From the NCBI RefSeq assembly GCF_007671725.1, contig NZ_VCNM01000004.1, forward strand, positions 1-64,000: DNA of 64,000 nt, in the 5' to 3' direction. Both the position numbers and the translations under genes were made by a program. Source of the stretch: Halorubrum depositum (lineage in GTDB: Archaea > Halobacteriota > Halobacteria > Halobacteriales > Haloferacaceae). Positions within the stretch are counted from its first letter, which is position 1, and every line of letters starts with the position of its first letter. Shown in pieces: positions 25,011 through 34,320 of this stretch. The notes below the pieces were generated by a model. The model saw only the letters and a program-made list of their open reading frames with translations. It was not told where the DNA came from and ran no database searches.

Positions 25011-26411
25011 GTGGGCGACGACACTGATCTCGACGTATCGTTCGAAATAGACGCAGAGACAGTCTCTCTGAGCCCTATCGGTGAATATCAGGTTCTCGAT
25101 CTGGAAGGGCCGGTCGTCATCGTTGGAGATGCGTCGTACCGCGTTGTTCCGGTCGGTGAAGACTCAGAGGCGTCAGAAGATGTTCGGGAACTTAGTGTCG
25201 ACGAGATACGTGCTGCACTCAGCGAGCTCGCTGACAACGACGACTTTCAGTCAATCGTAGACAATTGCCCGACGAATACGCCGCTCGTCTACGACGACAT
25301 CGATTATTTGACTCGCCATCTCCCCACAAGTTCGCTCCAGAAGTGCCAGAAGCTGAGTGAGAGCACCCCTTTCGAGAAGGAATTACTCCTCCAAGTTGCC
25401 TACGTAGAACGCCAAAACTCTCTCGTCGGGCACGCAGACAACGTCCTCGAGTATTATCTCGAACAGCGTGCTGAAATCGCTGAAAAACTCCGGTCCACCG
25501 ACGAGATCGACAGCGACGTTGAGCGGTCATTCTTTTCGTATCTCCTCCTCGCCTCGGCACTCATCGAAGAGCTGACGACAGAAACGGTCCTCAACGAACT
25601 CTTTCGCGAGGAAGCTCGTCTCGACAGCATCACCGAGCACGTTCGGAGTATGGGGCACGCGAAGCGATTAGAGAAACTCTGTGATATCCAAATACTGACC
25701 GGAGGTGACCACGGATCGCTTGTCGAGGTCAAAGAACGCAGAAACAACCTCGTCCACGACGCGCAGAAACGTGCAGGCCTTGACGAACTCGAATCGCGTC
25801 GTGAAGTCGCACAGATCCTCGAACAGACTGATCGATGTGCGTCCGTCCTACTGACGATCTCGGGAAAGAACATCGAGTCAGTCATCGCGAAGCGAGGGTG
25901 TGAGCCCTATATCGAACACGCTCAATCTGAAGCAGTAGCCGACACAATCACAACCTGGGAACAGGAGAATCCAGAGCGCCTATCGAGACTTCACGACTGT
26001 GAAAGAGCAACCCTCGAAGAAATTCGCTGGGATACCGAAGAGAGTGACCCTAGGAACAACATCACGGAGGGATTCACATTTGATGGATTTGATGACGAAG
26101 AGCGGTATGAGATACTGATGGAGTTCGTCGGTGATGCCTCAAAGGCGTTCCTCGACCGGATTGATGCTGATGCAAACGAGAGCAATCTCGATCGCTTCGA
26201 TTTCGCGTTGATGGTGCTGCTCTGTGCTGGTCACAGGTACGAGGAGATTGCCCGGTGGCTGGATACCGACGAAAAGTACGTCCAGCGGAAGGAGAACGTG
26301 ATAGCCTGGAGAGCTTCGCAGTTCGAGAAGGATTTGGTAGATGAGATCCCCCGCCCAGAGGGCCCAACATGGCCATCGGACACGGAATCAGATGAACAGG
26401 ATGGGTGCTAG
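25011..26411 (+). CDS. HEPN-motif protein, 466 residues
   Basis: It starts at GTG 25011. The first 110 residues include a beta-rich part (LSPIGEYQVLDLEGPVVIVG) and a helical section. In the middle, SLVEVKERRNNLVHDAQKRA carries the HEPN Rx4H motif (RNNLVH) after a long alpha bundle (SFFSYLLLASALIEELTTET). The C-terminal 120 residues contain a helix-turn-helix-like segment (RYEEIARWLDTDEKYVQRKE). This could combine an RNase domain with a DNA-binding tail, but the fold is inferred from one motif. It is downstream of the small protein and the Orc1 pseudogene. Confidence 0.55.
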   Translation: MGDDTDLDVSFEIDAETVSLSPIGEYQVLDLEGPVVIVGDASYRVVPVGEDSEASEDVRELSVDEIRAALSELADNDDFQSIVDNCPTNTPLVYDDIDYLTRHLPTSSLQKCQKLSESTPFEKELLLQVAYVERQNSLVGHADNVLEYYLEQRAEIAEKLRSTDEIDSDVERSFFSYLLLASALIEELTTETVLNELFREEARLDSITEHVRSMGHAKRLEKLCDIQILTGGDHGSLVEVKERRNNLVHDAQKRAGLDELESRREVAQILEQTDRCASVLLTISGKNIESVIAKRGCEPYIEHAQSEAVADTITTWEQENPERLSRLHDCERATLEEIRWDTEESDPRNNITEGFTFDGFDDEERYEILMEFVGDASKAFLDRIDADANESNLDRFDFALMVLLCAGHRYEEIARWLDTDEKYVQRKENVIAWRASQFEKDLVDEIPRPEGPTWPSDTESDEQDGC

Positions 26412-26446
26412 CCCGATAACAGACGGGTCATCCTCGCATAGTACGT

Positions 26447-26587
26447 ATGCTCTCTCAGCGGAAGGCACACTCGGATAAGACCGAGCGTAAGCATCTCGAA
26501 GACCGCCTCACGGCAGAAGGTACCATCCGGGATCGAGAGTACTCGCTCGTCGATTCGGTAGCTACGTCGCCGATGCAGCGACCGTGA
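26447..26587 (+). pseudogene. Fragment resembling the end of an Orc1/Cdc6 winged helix
   Basis: 46 codons from ATG 26447: KTERKHLEDRLTAEGTIRDR followed by EYSLVDSVA. The GTIRDREYSLVD part matches the end of the Orc1 pseudogene upstream (GSSRDREYTAID), so this is probably a displaced scrap of another initiator gene. There is no start domain and no family support otherwise. Confidence 0.35.
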
Positions 26588-26660
26588 CGCCGCCACCAAT
26601 CAGGCACTGAACTCGCCGAGGCCCGATTGCTCGTGCTCCAGTGGCTCAGCCGTACTATGC

Positions 26661-27887
26661 CTATTCCCGGACATCGAATGCTTTCACCGCGACACGGACC
26701 GGATACCCACTCTCCGACTCCAGTCGATATACGCCGTGATCTGCAATCTCCGGCACCTCAGAAACGTACCGGTCGTGCGCCATCGTCGCCTCCCGTATCC
26801 GGTCTTCAACCGTCCCGAAGTCCTGGCGCCGTGAGAAGATCAAGAGTGCAGCGTGTGAATCCCGGACAGTCAGGTTGTTTAGGAGCTGGTCAACCGCGTC
26901 CGTATACACAGATGGTCCATCCCAGAATTTGCACTCCGCGATGAACAGGTTCTCGTTATCATACCGGAGCAGGATATCCGTCTTCCCACCGCGGTTGAAC
27001 GTTTCTCCGGTCGCGAACCCGGAGTAATGCGAATTAATCCCCATCAGGAAAATATCCCGTAGCGACTCCTCATCCAGACCCCGGACCGGCGTGGCGGATC
27101 GTTCCAGATCACGTCCTAAGTCGTCAAGCAGATCCAAGACCTCGATAAAGGTCCGGTCCTGGAGCACCTCGTCATCACTGTCCGCAGCCGGTGACGGTAG
27201 CTCAATCTCTCGCTTTTTCTCCGGCACTACATATCCAGGTTCCGCGGTGTCACCGGTGTCGACACCCAGTTCGGCCATCACCGCATGGTTTGTATCAACG
27301 ATCTCCCGCCGTTCCTCAATCGAGCGGCGGGCGGTTCGCCGCAGCTGCTCCTCCATCTCCGCGATATCATCCTCAAGCTGTTCCACGAACCACGCCACCT
27401 TATCCACCCATTCGTCAACCTCTGACTGAATTTCGGCTTGGACCTGTTCCGCATCCTTATTCCCGATTGTGTAGTCAACGTGGTAGACGACCTCGTTCCG
27501 GTTCAATTCATTGTAGCGCGGTTTGTTCAGCTTTGAGGAGCTAGGATTGATCTGCAGGAGGTCGCTGTCGCCGTCGAACGGCAGCTTCACACGGATCCGC
27601 TGGTACGTTTTAGTAGGCCGACCGCGCTGATTGAGGCCGGGCAGGCCTTGGCCACGCGGGACCTCTTTCTCGACCTCGCCGACCTGTTCCAAATCGTAGT
27701 CGTTGAGCTGGATCGGGGACGGTATGTATCTTGACGTGAATATCAGGGTCAGGAGGTCGGTGCTGTCCTGCAGCTCGTCGTTGGACAGTCCCTTGATTTC
27801 GTCCTTCAGCGCTGTCTCTTGCTCCCGCCTGTACTCGTGGATTGATTGGTCGGAGAAGAGATGGTCAACTGATTGTCGCCGTCTCAT
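26661..27887 (-). CDS. PD-(D/E)XK restriction endonuclease-like protein
   Basis: 408 residues from ATG 27887 (a GTG two codons upstream is also possible). The C-terminal part shows GGKTDILLRYDNENLFIAEC followed by KFWDG, the D-(n)-E-x-K active site of a PD-(D/E)XK nuclease at about 308-331, followed by helices (DAVDQLLNNLTVRDSHAALL). The middle is a coiled coil with EEQLRRTARRSIEERRE, and the front half carries a positively charged LPGLNQRGRPTKTYQRIR. It is divergent from the HEPN-motif gene and is probably transcribed with the membrane zinc-ribbon gene lying 69 bp upstream. Confidence 0.7.
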   Translation of the reverse strand: MRRRQSVDHLFSDQSIHEYRREQETALKDEIKGLSNDELQDSTDLLTLIFTSRYIPSPIQLNDYDLEQVGEVEKEVPRGQGLPGLNQRGRPTKTYQRIRVKLPFDGDSDLLQINPSSSKLNKPRYNELNRNEVVYHVDYTIGNKDAEQVQAEIQSEVDEWVDKVAWFVEQLEDDIAEMEEQLRRTARRSIEERREIVDTNHAVMAELGVDTGDTAEPGYVVPEKKREIELPSPAADSDDEVLQDRTFIEVLDLLDDLGRDLERSATPVRGLDEESLRDIFLMGINSHYSGFATGETFNRGGKTDILLRYDNENLFIAECKFWDGPSVYTDAVDQLLNNLTVRDSHAALLIFSRRQDFGTVEDRIREATMAHDRYVSEVPEIADHGVYRLESESGYPVRVAVKAFDVRE

Positions 27888-27956
27888 TACCACGTAGTTG
27901 GGCCGTGATCTGTCATAAAATACCGGATCAACTAGTAGACCGGTTGTATCACAGGA

Positions 27957-28505
27957 TCACGAACTACGGGCTTCCCGTTCGACCTCGCGCTCTACCGCAT
28001 CCGACTCCTCATACAAGAACCGTGATGGCCGCCCCTGCGTGAACCCGCAGCCGGGACACTTCCAGATCGGCTTGTCATCCCGGAATCGCCGCGATTTCGT
28101 GTCTGTCATCAGATCGGTACCGCACTCCGGACAGACCGGTGAGTCAGCATACGCGTAGGCGTCACCAAGACTGCGCTGGCGGCCGTGCAGCACTCGCCAT
28201 TTCACGCCGAACTTATCGACCTCCCACTCGGAGACATCGCGCCGAGGCTTCCCTCGAGCCGTGGCGACGAATGCGGCGGACCGGCCACTACTACCACTGT
28301 TACCGAACGTGTTCCGGGCCCAGGACAGGAGCCACCAGAGCAGAGCGAACGCAATTATGGCGATCAGCACGACCCGGAGATACGGGTTGTTCAGGAAAGT
28401 GAGAGGGTCGATATCAGTAATGGTCTTTGGGAGAAGTGGCTGGAGTAGGGAGGCGATGAGGATTGCGGCCGCCGCGGTTACGATTTCGTCGACCGAAATT
28501 TCCAT
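27957..28505 (-). CDS. Membrane-anchored zinc-ribbon protein
   Basis: 182 residues. Two hydrophobic segments (about 8-25 and 43-62: ILIASLLQPLLP and VVLIAIIAFALLWWLLSW) place the N-terminus in the membrane. The cytosolic C-terminal half has CPECGTD and KCPGCGF as a zinc ribbon and a charged end with EREVEREARSS. It is upstream of the PD-(D/E)XK gene by 69 bp on the same strand and could anchor that nuclease at the membrane, but no direct evidence shows it. No catalytic motif. Confidence 0.55.
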   Translation of the reverse strand: MEISVDEIVTAAAAILIASLLQPLLPKTITDIDPLTFLNNPYLRVVLIAIIAFALLWWLLSWARNTFGNSGSSGRSAAFVATARGKPRRDVSEWEVDKFGVKWRVLHGRQRSLGDAYAYADSPVCPECGTDLMTDTKSRRFRDDKPIWKCPGCGFTQGRPSRFLYEESDAVEREVEREARSS

Positions 28506-28783
28506 TTGATAACTGATTACATACCAGTATGGTTAGATGTGTCGAATTACCGGAACATGTTGATCTCATCCATCAATATTCGAGATGCGCGCTGTGTATT
28601 CAGTACAGCCAAAGGTCGATCACTACTTGAGGGTTGAAAGACCGTTCTGGAAACATTCCCAGAAACAGACGAAACATAGTAGAAATCCGGTGACGGAGCC
28701 GGTTCTAAATTTGTCCCAAACCTTCCCGGAAACGCGGAAGCGACACGCCGCAGCTTATCGGGAATATGGCCATCTAGTCGAGT

Positions 28784-29728
28784 ATGCCCAAGCACTCTAC
28801 ATCGATATCAAACCAATTAGCGGTGGATCAACCGACCCGGGACGCTAACCGCAATCGAACCCTTGCCGATCAAGCCGACCCAACCACGGAGAAGATGCTG
28901 TTGCCGTCACTTGAGGACGGCATCACGCTGCTCGACGTCGAGGGAGGCCGCGGCGTCCCAATCTTGCAATCGCTCGTGCTCGACCATCTCCTTTTGCACG
29001 ACGGGCCCGCCTTCTGGGTCGACGCGAACGGCCACGCGACGACGACCACGCTCGCCCAAATCGCCCCCAGCCAGCGGTTGCTCAACCGGATCCACGTCGC
29101 GCGCGGGTTCACCGCCTACCAGCACTACGGCACCGTCTGCGATCTCCCGACGGCGGTGAACCAATCTATCCGGAGATCTACCGCAGACACCGGGACGAGC
29201 AGTCGACAGTCGACGGCTCGCAACGAGGACGCGTCCTCGCACACCCCGTCGCTCATCGTCGCCCCGGCAGTCGATGCGCAGTACCGCACTGACGACACGC
29301 TCGGAGACGCCCACGCCGGGACACTCCAAGCGCGAACGCTCGCTCGACTGGCGACCTACGCGGATGGGTACGAGGTGCCGGTGCTCGTTACTCGCAGCAA
29401 AGCGGACGAGTTCGCGGCGCCGGTCGCGACAGCCGCTGATCGCCGTCTCGAGTGCGAGCAGACCCGGATGGGGCCACGGTTCACGGGTGAGGAGTTCGAG
29501 ACGCTCGTCTATCCCGTCGACGATGGGGCATACTACCAGACGACGTTTACCTACTGGCGTCAGGTACTCGGCGCACGTGCCGAACAGGTCGGGCTGGAAC
29601 CGGCCTTGCCCTCCACCCCGACCACGACCTCCGACGGCGTCGGAACGGGGATGACGGCCAACGGAACGACCGCATCACTCACTGCGAACCCACTACTCGA
29701 TGCCTGGACGAGTGCTGGAGGGCGATAG
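28784..29728 (+). CDS. RadA/RecA-superfamily-like protein without a Walker A motif
   Basis: 314 residues. LLPSLEDGITLLDVEGGRGV occupies the place of a RecA core, but the P-loop Lys is absent (GGRGVP), so ATP binding is unlikely. Conserved blocks follow: DGPAFWVDANGHATTTTLAQ and RIHVARGFTAYQHYGTV, which resemble Walker B-side RadA segments. The C-terminal half has ADGYEVPVLVTRSKADEFAA. It is the first of a plus-strand group leading to polB2 (next gene at 29731, 2-bp gap). It may act with the polymerase in repair or replication. The start at ATG 28784 is the most upstream; an ATG near 28893 is an alternative. Confidence 0.55.
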   Translation: MPKHSTSISNQLAVDQPTRDANRNRTLADQADPTTEKMLLPSLEDGITLLDVEGGRGVPILQSLVLDHLLLHDGPAFWVDANGHATTTTLAQIAPSQRLLNRIHVARGFTAYQHYGTVCDLPTAVNQSIRRSTADTGTSSRQSTARNEDASSHTPSLIVAPAVDAQYRTDDTLGDAHAGTLQARTLARLATYADGYEVPVLVTRSKADEFAAPVATAADRRLECEQTRMGPRFTGEEFETLVYPVDDGAYYQTTFTYWRQVLGARAEQVGLEPALPSTPTTTSDGVGTGMTANGTTASLTANPLLDAWTSAGGR

Positions 29729-29730
29729 TA

Positions 29731-30051
29731 ATGGGGCGCACCAATCCGACGTATCGGGATGCGCTGCGAACTATCGAGGAGCGATGGACGGATTTCCGTC
29801 GGGCGCTCCGTCGTCGCGACCAACCGCGCTTCGACCAGCTGTTCGAGTACGCTCGCGAGCACGCCGACGCGAGTGGCCTGTTGAACCACCAAAACCCGCT
29901 GTTGCCGGCGCTGATCAGCATCGATCTCGAACAGGAAGCCCGACTCGATGAACACGAAGACCGCCTCGCTGAACTCGAAAACGCACTCAACGAGGCGGAC
30001 GATCGGCAACAACACTCCGAGGCAGGTACAACGGAGGACGGATTGTACTGA
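29731..30051 (+). CDS. Small coiled-coil protein of the polB2 cluster (DUF8156-type)
   Basis: 106 residues. TIEERWTDFRRALRRRDQPR and FDQLFEYAREHADASG form an N-terminal helical bundle; the C-terminus is a coiled coil with a Glu/Asp-rich end (RLDEHEDRLAELENALNEAD). It is two bases after the RadA-like gene. Such a protein is found beside PolB2 in haloarchaea, from memory, and may be a DNA or polymerase accessory. Function unproven. Confidence 0.65.
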   Translation: MGRTNPTYRDALRTIEERWTDFRRALRRRDQPRFDQLFEYAREHADASGLLNHQNPLLPALISIDLEQEARLDEHEDRLAELENALNEADDRQQHSEAGTTEDGLY

Positions 30052-30083
30052 TGGTTTTTAGTACGGGGTACTAGACCGTTCGT

Positions 30084-30461
30084 ATGGCAACGGATCGTTT
30101 TCAGAGAATCAACGACTTGGAATCAGGTGATCGAATTCGAATCCACCTTACCGGAGACGGTCCGGTTGAGGCTGGCGGTGTGACGTTTCAGAATCCGTGG
30201 GAGACCTCCGTCGGAAGCGTACACGAAGAGAGAAAGGACCCCCGGAAGGGAGATGAGGTCCGACATATCGAATTTCATCGGACAATGCGTCTCGATGCAC
30301 CTGACGAGATCGTGCCGCCTGATCGCATCGTGTTGAAAACTGCACATCGGATGGAGCAGGAGAACACACTTCGGCTGACATTCAAACAGCTGATCGAAGA
30401 TAGTCCCGGTCACTATACTCTCCATGCCCTGGGACTCGAGGATCTCGAGGTTCTCGAATGA
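30084..30461 (+). CDS. Hypothetical protein, 125 residues
   Basis: A beta-rich acidic protein (GDRIRIHLTGDGPVEAGGV, then LKTAHRMEQENTLRLTFKQL). I do not recognise it. It begins 32 bp after the coiled-coil gene, with the AT-rich tract ATGGTTTTTAGTACGGGG in between, so it may have its own promoter. No membrane segment, no metal motif. Its end is followed by the first TTAACCAACA inverted repeat. Confidence 0.55.
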   Translation: MATDRFQRINDLESGDRIRIHLTGDGPVEAGGVTFQNPWETSVGSVHEERKDPRKGDEVRHIEFHRTMRLDAPDEIVPPDRIVLKTAHRMEQENTLRLTFKQLIEDSPGHYTLHALGLEDLEVLE

Positions 30462-30502
30462 ATTTGTATCGAATACAGCGCCTCAGTACCGTAATTAGTA
30501 GA

Positions 30503-30545
30503 CTTAACCAACATCCCGTAGCAAGCGTGGGTTTTGTTGGTTAAG
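30503..30545. promoter_or_regulatory. Dispersed inverted repeat P1 (TTAACCAACA element), upstream of polB2
   Basis: Arms CTTAACCAACA (30503-30513) and TGTTGGTTAAG (30535-30545) with a 21-base spacer. It lies 185 bp before the PolB2 start. Probable operator; one of six copies. Confidence 0.75.
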
Positions 30546-30730
30546 ATGGACGGAGAAGGGGATCAGCGCCCCGGAAGTGTTTGTGGAAAATGGATGGAAA
30601 GCCCCAAATTCGCGTTCCACGCCCTTCGCAGCCGTGTCACACAGATTCCCTGAACTCCGGAAGCAACACACTGCCGATTATCGGGTGAGCGTACGTTGGC
30701 GTGCCTATGCTGGAGGACGATAGATAGAAA

Positions 30731-32899
30731 ATGCCATTCACATTCGATTTCCTTGATGATGGCCGTGTCCTCGAATGGGAGACGACGGCTGACGGCGCCG
30801 TCGCGACCGAACGCGAAGACTACTCGCCGCGCTTCTACGTCGCATCCCGCGCACCAGATGACGAGATCGACCTCACGAGACTCCGCAGCGTGTACGAACG
30901 GCACCCGGACGTCGTCGCGACCGATATCGTCGCCCGGCGGCCAGGCTTCCGTCGCGACGACGAGGACGTCCTCGCCGTCGACGTTGTCCACATCGATCGG
31001 ATCACCTCGCTGGCTCGACAGGCACGCCAGCTGTCCGAGTACCCTGTGGGGGATCTCGCCTGCTTCAATGTCGATCTCTCGCGGGAGTTTCGGTACTGTC
31101 TCGAGAACGATGTAGATCCGACGCCAACGAGCGATCTCTCGACGCTGCGACTCGACGTCCCACTCACAGAGACAACAGGCGATGCGTATACCGAACTTGC
31201 CGTCGGCGGCGAGACGGTCACGGGCCCGCCAGCAGATATCCTGACGACAGTCCAAGCTGCGCTTGACGACCACGATCCGGACGTCCTCGTCTGCTCGACG
31301 AGCGAGATCGTCCCGACCCTGTACGAGATGGCTGCCAGCAATGGCGCCGACAATTTCTCGTTGAGCCGGACCCCAGAGGGCGATTTCCAGCAGCTCGCGA
31401 GCCGCTCGACCTACGCGAGCTACGGCCGCGTCGGGCACTCGCCGGCGCGCTACAACGTGCCCGGAAGAGCAATCATCGACCGATCGAACACGTTCTTCTT
31501 TGGCGAGACCAACATCGACGGCGTCCTCGACCTGGTCTCGCGGTCGCGCAAGCCGATACAGGAGGCAGCCTGGGCGTCGATCGGCAACATCCTCACAGCC
31601 ATCCAGATCTGTGAAGCCCACGAACGCGGCGTCCTCGTCCCGTGGCACTCCTGGCGCCACGAGAAATTCAAATCAACAGGGGTGCTCCACGATGCCGATC
31701 GTGGTGGGTTCATCTTCGCACCTGAGGTCGGACTCCACGAGGATGTCCACGAACTCGATTTCTCCTCGTTGTATCCGAACATCATCTGCACGCACAACGT
31801 CTCGCCGGACGTGATTCGCTGCGAGTGCCATCGCGACCGCGAGGACGTCCCCGGACTCGGGTACTCGATCTGTGACGACCGGGGCTACCTCGTCGACGTC
31901 CTCCAGCCGATCATCGATGCGCGCGACGAGATCAAAGCCGCCATCCGTCGCGAACAAGAGCGTGACGAGCCTGATGAGGAGCGCCTCGACGAACTCGAAG
32001 GGCGGTCGGGGGCGCTGAAGTGGATCCTCGTCGCCTGCTTCGGCTATCAAGGGTTCAGCAACGCGAAATTCGGCCGCATCGAGTGTCACGAGGCGATTAA
32101 TGCATTCGCTCGTGAGATTCTGCTGACGGCGAAACAGCGGCTGGAAGCTGGCGGCTGGCGCGTCGTCCACGGAATCGTCGACTCCATCTGGGTGACGCCC
32201 GACCCCGACGTCGACGACGATGACCGAGAGGACCTCGGGACGCTCGCGACGGCAATCACGGAAGAGGTCGAGATTCGGTTCGAACACGAAGCCCACTACG
32301 ACTGGGTGGCGTTCGTCCCGCAGCGCGAGAGCGACGCTGGTGCGTTGACGAAATACTTCGGGAAGGTCGCCGGCGGCGACGACTTCAAAATCAGAGGTAT
32401 CGAAGCCCGACAGCGTTCGACTCCGCCGTTCATCGTGGACGTCCAGCGGGACTGTCTTGACCGGCTCGATGCTACGCGGTCACCGGACGCGGTGCTCGGC
32501 CGGCTCGAACGAGCAATCGACGAACTGCAGGCGGGCAACGTAGCAGTAGAGCGGCTCGTCGAGCGGAACCGTGTCTCCAAGCCCCTGGAAAGCTACTCAC
32601 AGAATACCCAGAACGTGGCCGCCTTGAAACGGGCCCGCGAGCAGGACCTGGCAGTCCACCCGGGCCAAGATATCGAGTACGTGGTCGTCGACGAGGAGAA
32701 ATCCTCGCGAGACCGGGTCGCCCTCGCCCACGAGGAGATCGAGACCTACGACGCCTCGTACTACGAGACGCAGCTGATCAGAGCGGTCGAAAGCGTGCTT
32801 TCACCGCTCAGGTGGGACCGAACCAATATTCGCCGAGAGCTCTCCGGTGAGAGGGACGCCGTTTTGAGCTCGTTCGGAGCCTCCAACGAACTGTCGTAG
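30731..32899 (+). CDS. polB2: Family B DNA polymerase, PolB2-type
   Basis: 722 residues. Motif A DFSSLYPN (about 340-347) and motif B KWILVACFGYQGFSN (about 430-444) are clear. The site of motif C reads HGIVDSIWV (about 479-487), so the usual first Asp of YGDTDS is replaced and only one Asp is left. This is the divergent PolB2 lineage of haloarchaeal plasmids, in which catalytic competence is uncertain. It lies next to the Orc1 origin module, after the RadA-like, coiled-coil and hypothetical genes. A role in replication, translesion synthesis or repair of the replicon is inferred. Confidence 0.85.
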   Translation: MPFTFDFLDDGRVLEWETTADGAVATEREDYSPRFYVASRAPDDEIDLTRLRSVYERHPDVVATDIVARRPGFRRDDEDVLAVDVVHIDRITSLARQARQLSEYPVGDLACFNVDLSREFRYCLENDVDPTPTSDLSTLRLDVPLTETTGDAYTELAVGGETVTGPPADILTTVQAALDDHDPDVLVCSTSEIVPTLYEMAASNGADNFSLSRTPEGDFQQLASRSTYASYGRVGHSPARYNVPGRAIIDRSNTFFFGETNIDGVLDLVSRSRKPIQEAAWASIGNILTAIQICEAHERGVLVPWHSWRHEKFKSTGVLHDADRGGFIFAPEVGLHEDVHELDFSSLYPNIICTHNVSPDVIRCECHRDREDVPGLGYSICDDRGYLVDVLQPIIDARDEIKAAIRREQERDEPDEERLDELEGRSGALKWILVACFGYQGFSNAKFGRIECHEAINAFAREILLTAKQRLEAGGWRVVHGIVDSIWVTPDPDVDDDDREDLGTLATAITEEVEIRFEHEAHYDWVAFVPQRESDAGALTKYFGKVAGGDDFKIRGIEARQRSTPPFIVDVQRDCLDRLDATRSPDAVLGRLERAIDELQAGNVAVERLVERNRVSKPLESYSQNTQNVAALKRAREQDLAVHPGQDIEYVVVDEEKSSRDRVALAHEEIETYDASYYETQLIRAVESVLSPLRWDRTNIRRELSGERDAVLSSFGASNELS

Positions 32900-32904
32900 T
32901 GGAC

Positions 32905-33010
32905 CCCACCCCTGGTTTCCGTCGTTTCGATCCAACCCCACGTTTCCGACGTAATTTTCGACCCCCTCGTTTCCGTCGTTTCCTCACGCCCCACCCCGGA
33001 TTTCCGTCGT
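32905..33010. repeat. ORB-like repeats 3' of orc1 (four copies)
   Basis: Four copies of a (C)CCC-n-GTTTCCGTCGT / GTTTCCGACGT element occur in one orientation at about 32910-32925, 32936-32952, 32962-32979 and 32992-33010, each preceded by a C-run. They match the repeats on the other side of orc1 and are taken as origin recognition boxes of the Orc1 at 33038-34270. They also lie between the convergent ends of polB2 and orc1. Confidence 0.75.
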
Positions 33011-33037
33011 CCGCACTCACTCAGTAGTAGGGGGTCA

Positions 33038-34270
33038 CTACTCGCGAGTCCAGTCCTGCATCCGGCTGTCCTCGAGGATCGTTTCGCGGACGACCTGGGG
33101 ATCTTCGATGAGTCGGTTCTGGAGGTGGATGCCGCCCGCACTCCCCTTGTTGATCTTCTCGATTTCGACAACCCCGAGGAAGGCTTGCTCTTTCAGGATG
33201 TCGCGAAACCGGCGGACGGAGAGGATATCCATATCGAGATGGTTGCAGATGCGTTCGTACTGGTCGTACACCCGACTCGTGAGGAACGCATCGTCGTTGC
33301 TGTTGACACTCAGCTCCGTGAGCGCCAGCAACGCCGCCTTCGCCTGCGTGGGTGCGCCGTTCACGAGTTCTCTGAACCGGTCCTTTTCGGCGTGCTGCTG
33401 TGCCTGGCGGACGTGTTCCTCCGTCACCTGCTCTGCTCCGGCCTCGTAGGCGACCTCCCCGGCGTGGCGAAGAATGTCGATCGCCTTCCGAGCGTCACCG
33501 TGCTCCTGCGCGGCGAAGGCCGCCGAGAGCGGAATCACGTCCTCGGAAAGGACGCCGTCCTGGAAGGCGTCCTCACGGTTGAACATAATCTCCCGTAACT
33601 GGTTGGCGTCGTATGGCTTGAAGAACAGCTCCTTGTGCTGGAAGCTGCTTTTCACGCGCTCGTTCACGTTGTCGACGTACTGGATCTTGTTGCTGATCGC
33701 GATGACACCGACGCTACAGTCGATTTTTCCCGCCTCCTCAGCGCGCGAGAGCTTCATCAGCACGCTGTCGTCGTTCATCAGATCGATCTCGTCGAGGATG
33801 ATGATCACAGAATCGAATTGAGCGTCGAGCGTCTTCCAGAGGAGTTTGTAGTATTTCGACGTACTGAGGCCGGTATGGGGGACGGAGATTCCAGTCGAAG
33901 ATTCATCGTTCAGCTTCGCGGCCAGTGAGGAGATTGCTTGAGTCTCCGTGTTGTCTTCAGCACAGTCGATATACGCGGTTCCAATCTCGACGCCATCCTG
34001 AGCGGCATTCTGAGCTCGTTGGCAGACGTGTTTCGAAACGAGAGATTTACCAGTCCCCGTTTTCCCGTAGATCATCACGTTTTCTGGGGAGTACCCGTGG
34101 ACAGCACCGTTGAGACGTTTCGCGAGCTTCGAGATTTCCTCGTCGCGACCGACGATCCGGTCAGCCTCCGGAACGTGGCCGATTTTCAGGAGATCCTTGT
34201 TCGCGAAGATGCGATGCCCGGATTCAAAGAGTGGATCGTCGACAGAACTGGGTGAAGAGTCGGGCGTCAT
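33038..34270 (-). CDS. cdc6: Orc1/Cdc6 replication initiator
   Basis: 410 residues. Walker A GKTGTGKS at 69-76 and Walker B VIIILDEIDLM at about 155-165. Sensor I is SVGVIAISNKIQYVDNVNER, sensor II the ARKAID segment, and the C-terminal winged helix DAFLTSRVYDQYERICNHLD binds origin DNA. Its promoter lies at the edge of a 630-bp origin with ORB-like repeats on both sides, and more repeats lie beyond its stop. It is the only intact initiator in the window and should fire this origin. Confidence 0.9.
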   Translation of the reverse strand: MTPDSSPSSVDDPLFESGHRIFANKDLLKIGHVPEADRIVGRDEEISKLAKRLNGAVHGYSPENVMIYGKTGTGKSLVSKHVCQRAQNAAQDGVEIGTAYIDCAEDNTETQAISSLAAKLNDESSTGISVPHTGLSTSKYYKLLWKTLDAQFDSVIIILDEIDLMNDDSVLMKLSRAEEAGKIDCSVGVIAISNKIQYVDNVNERVKSSFQHKELFFKPYDANQLREIMFNREDAFQDGVLSEDVIPLSAAFAAQEHGDARKAIDILRHAGEVAYEAGAEQVTEEHVRQAQQHAEKDRFRELVNGAPTQAKAALLALTELSVNSNDDAFLTSRVYDQYERICNHLDMDILSVRRFRDILKEQAFLGVVEIEKINKGSAGGIHLQNRLIEDPQVVRETILEDSRMQDWTRE

Positions 34271-34320
34271 TGAATATCACACGGTGTGGGCGGGGGGAGT
34301 ATAAATCTAGTGGAGAACGC

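Noticed and set aside
28585-28848. 87-residue plus-strand frame before the RadA-like gene
   Set aside because: Overlaps the start of a better supported gene, mixed composition and no motif.
30563-31660. 365-residue minus-strand frame opposite polB2
   Set aside because: Mirror of the high-GC polB2 coding sequence; no domain, and its start lies inside polB2.
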